From the NCBI GenBank assembly GCA_024138015.1, contig JAMXBB010000011.1:81232551-81296550 (forward strand): a DNA stretch of 64,000 nt, in the 5' to 3' direction. This DNA is from Lumnitzera littorea. Taxonomy: Eukaryota; Streptophyta; Magnoliopsida; Myrtales; Combretaceae. The notes beneath the pieces were generated by a model. It was not told the origin of the DNA. It did no database searches and worked only from the letters and a program-made list of their open reading frames with translations. Position numbers and translations under genes: made by a program. Shown here piece after piece: positions 24,062-35,080 of the stretch (the first letter of the stretch is position 1; each line of letters opens with the position of its first letter).

Positions 24062-25237
24062 TTAACATTTGCAACTAGGTAGCTTCACATGCAGCAGTAG
24101 ATGTAATAACATGCTCGACTTCACACGAGGACAATGCAACAATCTACTGTTTCTTCGAGCTCCATGCAAATGTTGAATTACACAGTTGAAACAAATATCC
24201 TGTTGTACTCTTTCTATCAGACTTATCTCCACACCAATCTGAATCAAAATACTCTATCAATACATCTATCTTCTCATTTATGTCTTCACATCTTTGAAAT
24301 AACAACCCATAATCAATAATCCCCTTGATGTATCTTAAAACTCTTTTAACAACCACCATATGTGACAATCTAGGACTTTCCATAAATCTACTTAAAACAC
24401 CTACTCCATATGCAACGTTCGGTCTACTATTATACAAGTACCTCAAGGATGCAACAATCTGCTTGTACACGGTTGAATCAACCAATGCATCAGTACCATC
24501 TCAAATCTATTTTACATTGTTGTCAACCGGTGTTGAAACTTCATTACATTGTAGCATATTAAATCTTTGTAGAATGTCCTTAACATGCTTCGTCTAACAT
24601 AACAACAAACCCTCTATAGCTTCAGTAAACTCCATACCAAGAAAATAAGATACCAAGGTCTGACATCTCAAATTCTAATTTCATAACCTCTTTAAAAGTA
24701 GTAATATCACACTCATTCCCTCTAGTAACTAGTAAGTCATCAACATACAAACAAGCTATCATCAAATCACTTCTATTGTTCTTCACATAAACTCCATATT
24801 CACTACCACACTTATCAAACCCATGCTGTGTAAGAAATGCATCTATCCTCTTATTCTAAGCCTAGGGTACTTGCCTTAAGCCATAAAGAGCCTTTTGAAG
24901 CTTATGTACTTTGTCCTCATTGTCTTTAACTACAAAACCAAGTGGTTGCACAACATAAACTTTTTCCTCCAAGGGACCATTCAAAAATGTCGATTTCACA
25001 TCAATATGGTACATAGACCAAGACTTCAAAGTTGCAAATGCAACAATAAGTCTAATAGTTTCTATTCTTGTAACCAGAGAAAACACTTCTTGAAAGTCAA
25101 GACCATGTTTTTGCAAAAATCCTTTTGCTACCAACCTTACTTTGTACCTTGAAATAGTTCCATCTAGCTTCATTTTCACCTTGAACACCCATTTAACATC
25201 AATAGGTTTCTTATACTTTGGCAAGGTCATTAATTCC
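24062..25237 (-). pseudogene. Copia reverse transcriptase and RNase H, broken
   Basis: 25,230-24,862 reads VKWVFKVKMKLDGTISRYK, RLVAKGFLQKHGLDFQEVFS and MYHIDVKSTFLNGPLEEKVY, then LYGLRQVP, typical copia RT. The active site YVDD is intact at 24,736-24,747 in ACLYVDDLLVT. RNase H follows at 24,485-24,144 with PNVAYGVGVLSRFME, SDWCGDKSDRKSTTGY and WSSKKQ. Several stops and frame changes separate the parts, so no polyprotein can be made. Confidence 0.85.
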
Positions 25238-25301
25238 TATGTCTTATTTCTTTCAATAGCCTGCAACTCCTCTTTCATTGCATCAACCCACTTTGAGTCA
25301 T

Positions 25302-26871
25302 TCATTGCTTGTTTAAAAAACGCGGGTTCAACATCTGCAAATAATGCCATATGAACCAAATCGCCTTCTTCAGTGTTGGCACTGTCAGGAAACAACTTAT
25401 AATCATCCAATCTTCTCGACCTCCGGCATAGTCTTTGTTATCTGTACTCAGCCTACTGGTCAGCACTATTTCCCCTACGCTCAGGTGATGTTTCATGTGT
25501 TACTTCACCTTCACTCAAATGTATGTCCCTCAGCTGCATTGAGCTGTCTAACACATTACTTTCCCATTGCCACGATTTTCCTTCATTACACATAACATCT
25601 TTACTTATAAACACTTTCTTAATAAGTGGATTATATGGCTTATGTGCGCCGGTTGGATGATAGCCAAGAAGAATAGTGCACATACTTTTATCATCCAATT
25701 TCTTCCTCTTCTCATCTATTACATGTCTATAGTAGATGCTGCCAAATACCCTTAAATGTTGTACACTTAGTTTCTTTCCTGACCATGCCTCCTCTAGAGT
25801 CCTATTAATCAACTTCTTGGTTGGACATCGGTTAAGTACATACACTACTGTTGTTATTGCTTCTCCCCAAAAATGTTTGGGCACATTCCTTGTTGTTAAC
25901 ATATTATGCACCATACTCATCAAGGTCCTGTTTCTTCGCTCAGCCATACCATTATGTTGTGGTGTATACAATGCTGTTACCTCATGCATGATACCATTGT
26001 CTTCACAAAAGCTCCTAAACTCTATTGAAGTGTACTCTCCACAACCATCAGTTCTCAAAATCTTAGTTGTCTTCCCACTTTGCTTCTCAACATAAGCTTT
26101 GAATTTCTTAAAAACTTCAAATACCTCACTCTTATTTTGAATCAAGTATACCCACAATTTTCTACTAAAGTTATCTATAAAAGTAACAAAGTATCAATTA
26201 CCTCCAAGAGAGGAAGGACTGATCGACCCACACACATCAGAGTATATTGCATCAAGTAAGTTTGAAGTCCTTGGTAACGTCTCTTGTTTGAATCAATCCC
26301 CTGTTTATTTACCCAGCAAACAATCTTCACACACCCTATCTTGTGTTCAAATCTGAGGTAGGCCATCTACCATATTGGCATTCTTTAATTGACTTAGACT
26401 TTGAAAGTTCAAATGGCAAAGACGTTGATGCCACATCCAAGTAATTTCATCTACAATTGCTACCAAACAATTACCAACACTTGTTTGAATATCAATTTTA
26501 AATGTTCTGTTCTTGGTAAGAGGGGACTTTAGGATAACTCTGTCTTTGTTATCATACATAATCAACAACTTATCTTGTAACTCCATGCTATAACCCTTTT
26601 CCAACAATTGTCCCAAGCTCAGCAGATTATTTTTCATCTCAAGCACATACAACACCTCAGAGATATATGAGCATTCTCCATTCTTTTGTTGAATTAGAAT
26701 TTTACCAAGTCCTTTAGCCATTACCACACTGTTATCAGCAAATTTAACTTTTCTTCTGATTCGTTTATCAAGATCAACAAACCACTCTCTATTTCCCAAC
26801 ATGTAATTAGAACACCCGATATCAAGATACCAAGAATTAGCAGTTGCAATATCATGTTCTATCGTCACCAT
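25302..26871 (-). pseudogene. Copia protease and integrase, broken
   Basis: The protease active site at about 26,810 reads LDIGCSNYM, where copia elements have D-(S/T)-G. The gag-pre-integrase finger reads WHQRLCHLNFQSLSQL. The core gives FIDNFSRKLWVYLI (26,205-26,150, first Asp), LRTDGCGEYTS (second Asp) and TPQHNGMAERRNRTL (Glu). A stop lies just before YFVTFID. From 26,157 to 25,453 the frame is open for 234 codons. The tail contains LRVFGSIYYRHV and LLGYHPTGAHK. Confidence 0.85.
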
Positions 26872-26949
26872 TAAGAGTACATGATCATAATCTCCTTCCT
26901 CCTATTGTGCATATGTAGTAGCTTCGTCGTAATTCTTTTGAGGCACCTT

Positions 26950-27905
26950 CTATCCCTTACACTCATCAGCAAACTCGCCATATTTCTGACAGTTGTAACA
27001 TTGTATGTTTCTTTTATCAAAACCTCTTCTACCCCCTTGACCACGTATACTTCCTCACCTTGGAAAGTTCAAGTTACAATCAGTACAATTTTAAGTGTTA
27101 CTTCCCATGGTATCTTGTTCATGCACTTGAGGATTGTAGCTTCTTCCTCAACCATAAAATCTGCCTCTACCTCTTTTACTTCTTGAGAAGTCTAGAACGC
27201 CTTTCTTGATCTAAGCTTGTAAAGCTTGTTTAGCTGGCTTATCCAAACCTCTGTTATTCATCCTCTGAACATAGGCTTCCAGGGAGCTCTAAAGTACTTC
27301 TAATTTCAACTCATTAAGGTCTTTAGACTCCTCAATTGCTACTACAACATAGTCAAATCTTGGGGTTAAAGTTCAAAGGATCTTCTCAATCAGCATCACT
27401 TCTATCATAGTCTCGCCATTGGACTTCATCTGGTTAGACAATGAAATAACTCTGGTGCAGTATTCACTAATACTATCCTTTGAATCCATCTAGAGTAACT
27501 TGTATTACCTCCTTAATGTCTGCAACCTGACCTTCTTTAGCCTATTCGCTCCTTTATAGCACTTCTCAAGAGTATCCCGTACTTCTTTAGATGTTTTGGC
27601 CATAGCAATCTTCTCAAAATTAGAAGAGTCCACGCATTGATGAATGTAGAAGAGGGCCTTGCAATCTTTCTTTTTCGCATCACTGTACACTACATGTTGA
27701 GTGTCCGAAGGATCATCGCCTAACTCTTGCAACCTATTGTCAACAATTTTAAAAACTTCTTAGAATCCAAGGATGACCCACATTTGAATACACCATTTGT
27801 CATAGTTCGTGCCATCTAATACAGGAAGGGAAGCTGCAATGTTACTCACACCACTTATCATATCTTCTTGCACAAAGATCACAAAGAGTGATCAGTAATC
27901 CTCAG
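26950..27905 (-). pseudogene. Copia gag, broken
   Basis: The minus strand starts near 27,860 with LPVLDGTNYDKWCIQMW and continues LFYIHQCVDSSNFEKIAMAK, ISEYCTRVISLSNQMKSNGE and LTPRFDYVVVAIEESKDL, a typical copia gag order. The nucleocapsid knuckle at about 26,960-27,005 reads CYNCQKYGEFADEC, with Glu where the zinc-binding His should be. Many stops are present. Confidence 0.8.
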
Positions 27906-27924
27906 GATCTTGATTAATAATGAA

Positions 27925-27937
27925 GGCTCTAATACCA
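27925..27937 (-). other. Primer binding site of the copia element
   Basis: The minus strand reads TGGTATTAGAGCC, one base from the initiator tRNA-Met PBS TGGTATCAGAGCC, 1 bp inside the 5' LTR. Confidence 0.85.
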
Positions 27938-27938
27938 C

Positions 27939-28310
27939 TATTAGACAAGAACCGGAACAACAAGAAGAAGAACAACAGCTACACACATACAATACACATA
28001 CACAAGAATTAGTTCACTTTCAATCACTCATTTTCATCTTGATTTTGTTACACTGATACACATACAGTTTGTTTCACAATTTACTTTTACACTACACTCA
28101 CACACTTGTCTTTTTTTTTTTTCTTTTTTCTTTTTCTTCTATTCTACTGCATACACCTACTGATCTTCATACATTTTCTTAGTTCTCTCACACAAATGCA
28201 CTTCTACACGCACACTAACTGCCCTGCTACTTATCTCACTGTGTCCTAACCAATTTAACTACCTTCTATTTTTACACAACACTAACCAATCAAAATACAA
28301 CACTATAACA
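27939..28310 (-). repeat. 5' LTR of the copia element
   Basis: On the plus strand it begins TATTAGACAAGAAC (the TG end is mutated to TA) and ends CTATAACA. It is followed by the target duplication TTGTA at 28,311-28,315. Confidence 0.95.
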
Positions 28311-30815
28311 TTGTAGGCCTTGTACCACTCTAGCACATGTCCTTCCACTGCAACTAGTGTCTATGTCACGGATTTGTTCGCTTCATCAACTTCTATTTTC
28401 TCCTTGAAGGTTTCCTTCCTCCCACCTATGTTAGATTCATGAAATCAGAGAAGAGATTTAACATAATATTATGGTGGTTTTATAGTATTAGAGTAGTTCA
28501 GTTTTGCTAAAATTACTTTTCATACACTCTTAACTTTTGTTTAAAAGGTGGATTTTTCTTTTTTTTTTTTTTTTGCCAAATAACATTGCAACATTATAAC
28601 GTAAGGAAGAGAAAATTGAAACTTGGCTCATCTCATTAAAAGTTTAATATTTATACAATTAGATTATAATTATCTTAACAAAAAAGTGAACTTTGGAGTA
28701 GTTAAATATTGCCATGAAGTTCAGTAAGTTATGATAATCAGTGGTCTTTAATTGTAGATGGTGGTAGGATAGGTTAATAATGGTAAAAGGTTGTAAAAGG
28801 TGAAAATGATTACTACTTTCAAACCAAAAATTAAAACCACTACGGATGACTGGATACGATGAGAATAACTAATTCCATGTTTCTTTTTTTAATTTGAGTT
28901 TTTAATCTTTCATTTAAGTCATTAAACTTTTGATTGATGAAATAAGTCTTTATATTGACTCCATTAAATATTCCATTAACCATTGACACATGCTACATTC
29001 TAATTAGCTCTTGTTAATTAATTTAATAAGCTCTTATTACTAGATATATTTAATTGGTATGAATAAAAAGAAAAATCGAAGGAAGAGAAAGATTATCACA
29101 CTGATTGAATGGAGGGATAGAATTAGAAGAAATAGGAAGTAAAAGAAACAAATTAAAGAAGAAAAAAACATAAAGGGAAAAAGTTATAAATTCTCTTATT
29201 TGGATAAAGAAGAAAATTAAAGTGCATGGAAGCAAAGTAAATATTGTAATTTTATAGCTCAATAAAATACCATAAAACTCCTCACAATTAAAGGTTGTGT
29301 TTAAGTAGTGTTTTTCTTTAAGCTCCTTCACAATTCTCTTTATGCATATAGAGCTAATGCTTAGGGCCTTAAGGAAAGTTTTCTCTCCTAAACCATCTTC
29401 TTTCTGTTTTCCTTCCTTTTCCAAACAAAAAAACGTCTTGTAAATCACACTCTCTTTCATCTCCCAATTCCTCTTCTAATATTCTAAGCGTAGCTTAATA
29501 AGCTAAGGTGGCTACTTGTCCATAGCTAACCATCATAATATACTTCTTGGGTCATGTGATCGACCACTATAGGTGAGTAGCCAGCCACTTATGGATGGAT
29601 CCAAAGAGGGGTTGAAAGAGGCCCTAACCCCTCAAGACCCAAAAAAAAATATTAATTAATTGAATTTATCGAAAAAAGAAAAAATAAGTATTATGTATGT
29701 TTTTCAAGATTAAAAATTATTATAATGATAAGTATGGATAAGTGGTTAAGTGTGTGCAAACTAGAAGTTATAGATTCAATTCTCTTTAGAGCCATTTTAC
29801 TTTTCAAGTTGCATTTATCGTATATCTCTCATTTTTTATTCTCTTTTATTTTTTTTCATAATAAATAATAAAATTAAATTTATCTTATAAAATAATAATG
29901 ATTAATTAAATAAATTTTCATTAAATTTTATTTATCGTTTTATAACCATACAATGAGTAATAATTATATAATCACTGTTACAAATTTTTCAATCTTACTA
30001 TATAAAATAATCATAAATAATAACAGTGATATTATTTAATGTACTACTAATTTCTTTTTAGAATTAGTCTTATCAAAATTAATAGGTGTAATCAACAACT
30101 GATTCTCTGATTACTTGCATTGAAAATAAATTTTTTTCTTGGTAGAATTACTAATTAATCAATCTTGCAAAGTAATCATTTAAAAGTTATGTAATACTAA
30201 TCTTTAAGTTATCATCATGTCGTTCTTTTATCCTACTTATAGGTCTTTTAAATATAACTTTTGTTATATATTTTTGTTATAATAAAATTTACACAAGTTT
30301 ATATATTTCATTTTTCAAATGGTTGATAGTTAAATTTCAATCAATATATATATCCCATAAAAAGGTAAAGAATTTAATACCTTCTTTTTTTAAGTGCATT
30401 GGCATGGGTAATTATTTCATAACTAAGTTCAAAATTTCCTCGTATTAAATGTTATGTCAGGGTTATATTTTTTGATGAAATCCTTATATATGTATTATAA
30501 TTATAATAATAAACATTTTTTTAATAAAAATTCTAATATTGGTTAAAATAAGATAGATATGGTTTTGTTTTCGTCCCTGCAACCACTTTTGCTTGTTTGA
30601 GGTGACGCACTTGGGTGTTGGGTGGAAAAAAATAAAAAGCATTAAGGGAATTTAAATATACTCGATGCAAGAAGAAGTTCAATCTTTGAATCAAGTAGCC
30701 AAAGCATTGTTGATTTTCATATATCAATGGACATATGAAGCATATATATATATATATGCATGTATGTATAATATATGTAGATGAATGTACTTCTTGTTAG
30801 TTGTTATTCCCTTAC

Positions 30816-31002
30816 CAATGGTGTAAGTCCAGAGCTTGACGGAACCAGGAGTTTCCCAGTCACCTTAATGTACATCTACGGCGTGGACTTTATCTGGCGA
30901 TGCAGTTGGAGCATGGTGAATTTCAGCGCTTGGACGCTTGAAATACTTATCAGCACTGGACCTTAGCTCTACCTCAGCTTCAAGCTTACACTGGATACCC
31001 AT
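30816..31002 (-). pseudogene. Exon 1 of MLP copy C
   Basis: 187 bp from ATG at 31,002 to the donor GTAAGG at 30,815. It reads MGIQCKLEAEVELRSSADKY, FKRPSAEIHHAP and SPDKVHAVDVH, then a TAA stop, then GDWETPGSVKLWTYTI. In MLPs the residue at the stop is usually Glu (HEGDW), so one GAA-to-TAA change explains it. This is the only exon 1 visible in the three units. Confidence 0.85.
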
Positions 31003-31494
31003 ATTGTTTTGCCGGTATTGATAGAGTGATATCTAAGTTATGTGTTGCCACGGCTTCCTTGTAACTTTATATGGAACTAATGGAGTAGAAGTAGGTATGC
31101 CAATGACGGAAATTAAATAATGCAACTAATGATCAAATTCAGAATCATGTTAAGATTTGCTATAAAATATATATGTATAATATGTATATTTTTCAATTTT
31201 AGTTTTTTTTTTTTTTTCCCTATCTATCCCTAGAATAGACGCAGAATAATTGGATCACATTACGATATGGCAATCCTACGTCCACATAATAAGCAACCAC
31301 GCATAGGCCTGCATTTGCTAAAGGGTCCAATCTACTTTTTATGGAGGGAATGGTTCAGACCGGCCAGCAAGCAATTGCATAATGCTTTACACAACATATT
31401 AGTGAAATTAGTCACGCGGGATTATGTCTGGTTTCCAGAAAGAGTGCCCGCCGGGGGACCCATACGACCGGTTCTGATATAGCTTGAAGTGATT
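31003..31494. promoter_or_regulatory. 5' flank of MLP copy C (probable old promoter)
   Basis: Sequence of ordinary base composition upstream of the ATG, with ATAAAAAGT (minus strand, about 31,330-31,340) as a possible TATA box. It is inferred only from position and composition. Confidence 0.3.
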
Positions 31495-31844
31495 TTAAGT
31501 ATGTAAAATCGATATCATGCATGGTGATGGACTTCTAGATTGGTCCCGATCGTTCTTCGTGGAAACAAATATATCACTGTGTCCATGACAAAGACAACTT
31601 CAATTCGGGGGAAGTGAAAAGGTAAGAACAAAAAAGGCTTTAGTACATTAACAGAAACTACCTTGCATCCTTCTGCAGTAAATATAAATTTTATCTAACT
31701 TTACTAATTGATATCACATAAGTATTGCAACTACATTAATTATATATGTTTACAGAATATAGTATAATTTCTTTTAATCTACTAATATAAATGTGTACAA
31801 AGATATATCATTTAATGGTAAGTAAGCAAGATAAGATCTATTAT
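31495..31844. repeat. MLP unit flanking block, unit C (first part)
   Basis: Starts with the 18-bp block identical to unit A (31,505-31,522) and follows the same order as 17,865-18,190. It is interrupted at about 31,845 by an LTR-like insertion and resumes at about 32,692 (AATGTCATATATGTATTAGT matching units A and B). Confidence 0.75.
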
Positions 31845-32691
31845 TGATAGTAGTTTTTGGATATGGACTGACCATCTTAAACTTAAGGCTAAGCACCCCA
31901 ACTCACCAAAAACAACCTATGCCAACTAGCCCAGGGCCTATGGCTAAGCAGGATTGCCCATTGATCGACAATCTTGACGAGGTGTAGGCTGATCACCCTT
32001 GGCCCCTTGCCAAGTAAGGATGCCACCCTGACTAAGTCATATGTAGAAATAAAGGGCTCACTTGAGTGATGACCCTTACAGCCAAAGCCAACTCTAGCAA
32101 GTCACTACCTAGCCCTTAAGGGATCCCTAGCAATCTCCTTCGAGCAATCTTAGAACTTACGACGACAAGAACCTTACAGGCTTAGTCGTGCAACATTCAC
32201 ATTGCATTAAGTGTGATGTAACCCTTGGTGGCTTGCCCTTAGGAAAACTCAGGACTACCTGGCTCTAATCGTACAATATCGTTAAGCATTCATGAAGAAA
32301 AGACAGACACAAAGACCAAAAATAATCGTTCTTGCTACCATCAAAAGGTCTCATCGACTCCAAGCACGTACAACCTAGGGTCACATGTCACAAGTTGACG
32401 AGGGCTCAAAAGCAAAAGATTTAAATATTTAAATTCTCCCCCTCACAAGTAAGTCTTGAATCCTTACCCATTTATTACTCTTACCAACCCTTATCTCTCT
32501 TAATGAAAATACTCTGTCTCTTACAAGCTCTATTAACTTTAGCGTTAGAGTGGTCTCAATAGACTATCCTCAATTGTTCTGCTTACCTTGTATGTTTTGC
32601 ATATTGACCTAAGTAGCTTAGGATTACCTTGATCTGACTCGTTTACACAAGGAGCCTAATATACTCTATTGGCTAAAACTCTGATACAACA
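31845..32691 (+). repeat. Solo-LTR-like insertion (gypsy-type) in the MLP C flank
   Basis: This GC-richer block is absent from the equivalent position of MLP units A and B, so it is an insertion of about 845 bp. It starts TGATAGTAGT and ends ATACAACA. It contains TTAACTTTAGCGTTAGAGTG at about 32,527-32,546, related to the TGACTTGAGCGTCGGAG-type motif seen near the 3' end of many plant gypsy LTRs; a similar motif is in 48,181-48,775. No clean target duplication is visible. Confidence 0.55.
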
Positions 32692-32699
32692 CCTATCTA

Positions 32700-33840
32700 T
32701 TTTAGCATTCAATAATAAAAATGTCATATATGTATTAGTGTTAAAATATTCAAGCAAAATATGAAAATAAGCAACATTTAATATATACTTAAAAACAAAT
32801 TTGGAAAATCAAAATGTCAAAAACATACATCAAGGTTTAATTAATTGGTATAATATTTTCGTTTAACCAACTACATTATATATTACAATTAAAAAAAACA
32901 AATTCAAATCTAGTTTATTTTATTGGGAGATCATATTTTATGTAACTAAGTTATTACATATTGGCTAATCTGTATACGGGTAATAAAATTCGATGAATTT
33001 CCAATAATGGATCTCATTTCTCTAGGTTTCTAGGACTCTTCACCACTACTACACTACGTACTCACGCCAAAACACTCTCAACACCTAGCAACTATAAATT
33101 CTAGTCGAATTTCTCAATAAAAGAACGGATAAAATTATAGGAAAACTACTTAAGAATGAATTTTTAACTAACTTGAACATATTTCTTCCATGATATGTTT
33201 GTTTCACAAAGATTAGGTCTTAGATTCAATACCTGCAAAGTTCAACAATAAAAAGTTGCGATAACTATTTCATAAAAAACCAAAATATTGGAACGAGCAG
33301 TCTCCTTTCTTTTCCTTTTCTTTTCTTTTCTTTTTCCTTTTTTTTTCTCTTTAAATGAAAGAATAGTTGCTCAAAATTCTTGATGATAAAATAAGATCAA
33401 AGTACCAGAAGATAAAAGGAGCACAATAAAGATATAAAAAAAAAATCTTTCATCTACAAGGTAACACAACAAGCTCTTCTACCATGATTCAATATAGAAA
33501 TATCAGGAGAGCGAGTCTTTAAACAAACAAGAACAAGAACACATCTAAACAGAAGAGAACCATCAAGAAATTAGACAGGAATATCAAGAGATACTTTCTC
33601 TGTTTTGACACACACGGAAAAAACAACAGATAATCGACTAGAAAGACTTGATAATATTTCAAGACACACAGTACAGGGTCATGGGATCGAAAATGGTTGG
33701 TAAACCGAGAGATGAGATCAACCGCAACCGAGCGTGATCATATCGAATATTCTCTTGAGTTCTCAAACACCAATCGACCATCCGAGTCAAAATATATGCT
33801 CTTGTTTTGATACAATCCACTGGATCTCAGTCTTCAAACA
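32700..33840. other. Non-coding stretch between the MLP units and the ERD4 gene
   Basis: The first 90 bp belong to the MLP flank. The rest shows a pyrimidine run at 33,301-33,353 (CTTTT repeats) and no recognisable gene. Confidence 0.5.
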
Positions 33841-33846
33841 TAAAAC

Positions 33847-34161
33847 TTACCAAATCCTTATACTCTTCTTGACTTTTCTTTCAAGACTCCTTAAGACCTG
33901 TGTCTCTCTTGGATCTCTTTGAACTTCCTGGTATCCCTCTTGAAGTAGGTGCACTCTCCTCTTAATGACATTTTCAAGTACCTCATGATTATCAACTGGA
34001 AAGAATACTTTTGCCATGGCAGCGCAATACTCCCACACGAACAGTAGATTTTGGTAGTTTATCATGTCCGAGTCAATGCTAATTGAAAATGGCACCAAAC
34101 CGACGCATTTCCATATCATAAATTTTGCTATAAAGCTTTTGAATGTCAAATTCCCAATCAC
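33847..34161 (-). CDS. Unrecognised 104-codon reading frame
   Basis: An open frame ending KKSIRIW, with a Lys/Arg/Glu-rich second half (ENVIKRRVHLLQEGYQ, RSLERKVKK) that looks helical, and a moderately hydrophobic first half. Its composition is less AT-driven than most chance frames nearby, but I know no family and see no convincing start context. It lies 575 bp beyond the stop of the ERD4 gene on the same strand. It could be a fragment of a transposon protein or a chance frame. Confidence 0.2.
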   Translation of the reverse strand: MIGNLTFKSFIAKFMIWKCVGLVPFSISIDSDMINYQNLLFVWEYCAAMAKVFFPVDNHEVLENVIKRRVHLLQEGYQEVQRDPRETQVLRSLERKVKKSIRIW

Positions 34162-34735
34162 ATTACTTTATCTTTTTCTTTTCTTTTTTTTATTCCTTTC
34201 ATTCTTGAACTACAAGATCCATGTATTGACCCGTTATAGTTGGAAAGACAAGAACAGGGCTATGCACTTCATAACATTTTCTTTCCGCCAGCTTGGAGGC
34301 TTATTGTTTGCCAAGCAACCATCAATAAAAGAGTCGGTGTGAACTTAAAACGTAATAAGGAGAAGAAAAGAGCCATTAGTCTGTTGCCTTCATATACCTT
34401 GAAACTGCAAAAAGCCATGACCATGAAAATGGTTTTTCCTTTTACTAATCACCTGAAGTTCGTTTGGTTTGACCTAACAGAGTTTTAACTATGTTGGAGC
34501 TCTCAGTGAAATCTTATACAGTTATTCCACATATGATCTACAAACAACCCAATACACAATATTACACTGATCAAACTACATACAACCCAATTAATACATC
34601 ATCTTTTCCTAGAGAACTTATCAACAATTAACTTATATAACCAGACTGACTAATCTGCACACGAACGATGAAGTGGAAACTATCTAAAAGAATCTACCCC
34701 TCAAGCAAATGACCCTTGTCTTGAGACTTGAGATC

Positions 34736-35080
34736 TCAAGCATCTTCAAACTGATCATCATAGATCTTCTCGGAGCTCAAGCAGGGAGGAATGTATTCCC
34801 GGAATACACGTTCCATGTTTGGAGTTTCCTTCAGCTCATGGGCAGAAACTTCGAGAGCCATGCGACTGAAGAAACCGTAAAATTTCTTTCTGCATACGAA
34901 GGCAAAGAGTAAAGTTGCAATGATCAACGGAACCATCAAGGGAGCAAACTTGAATTTCTTCACCCCAAAGTATCCAACCATGGTAACTTGGTATAGGAGA
35001 AGTGCTGCTACGATACGGGTATGCATGTGTGGCCACATTCGTCCATAGCTTTCATAGGCTGGAACATAAACTTTAAGTGC
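34736..35080 (-). CDS. ERD4: ERD4-like gene, last exon
   Basis: 345 bp including the TGA. It reads ALKVYVPAYESYGRMWPHMH, two membrane segments, then a cytosolic tail with ELKETPNMERVFREYIPP and LSSEK, ending DDQFEDA. The tail is slightly shorter than in some relatives. Confidence 0.95.
   Translation of the reverse strand, partial: ALKVYVPAYESYGRMWPHMHTRIVAALLLYQVTMVGYFGVKKFKFAPLMVPLIIATLLFAFVCRKKFYGFFSRMALEVSAHELKETPNMERVFREYIPPCLSSEKIYDDQFEDA

Larger units (their letters stand above)
23404..28310 (-). mobile_element. Complete Ty1/copia retrotransposon (4.9 kb) with 5-bp target duplication
   Basis: Two LTRs (23,404-23,762 and 27,939-28,310) flank gag, protease, integrase, RT and RNase H in copia order (integrase before RT) on the minus strand. 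The flanking TTGTA at 23,399-23,403 and 28,311-28,315 is an exact target site duplication. PBS and polypurine tract are in place. The coding region has stops and frameshifts and the LTRs differ at many sites, so it is not young. It sits inside exon 2 of MLP copy C. Confidence 0.95.
23239..31002 (-). pseudogene. MLP-like gene, copy C: two exons, copia element inside exon 2
   Basis: Exon 1 is 31,002-30,816, starting MGIQCKLEAEVELRSSADKY and ending WTYTI, followed by GTAAGG. The intron is 30,815-28,426. Exon 2 starts at 28,425 after an AG and joins in phase to give GGRKETFKEKIEVDEANKS. It is interrupted after the codons for WYKAYK by the element at 23,404-28,310 (TTGTA duplicated) and resumes at 23,403 with NNMKVIPKGDGAVSKIILTY, ending at TAG at 23,239. 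Without the insertion it would encode about 153 residues, normal for an MLP. There are three in-frame stops: codon 46 (TAA, 30,865-30,867), one after KSVT in exon 2, and one after LTYEQ. It was a ligand-binding Bet v 1 fold protein gene and is now dead. Confidence 0.85.

Noticed and set aside
29050..29460. 136-codon minus-strand frame
   Set aside because: It lies inside the intron of MLP copy C, its sequence matches the intron-like DNA of unit B where the frame is not kept, and the product is a run of Phe/Leu/Ile typical of AT-rich chance frames.
31267..31482. 71-codon plus-strand frame upstream of MLP exon 1
   Set aside because: No recognisable domain; it lies in the promoter position of the minus-strand MLP gene and is short enough to be chance in a GC-richer patch.
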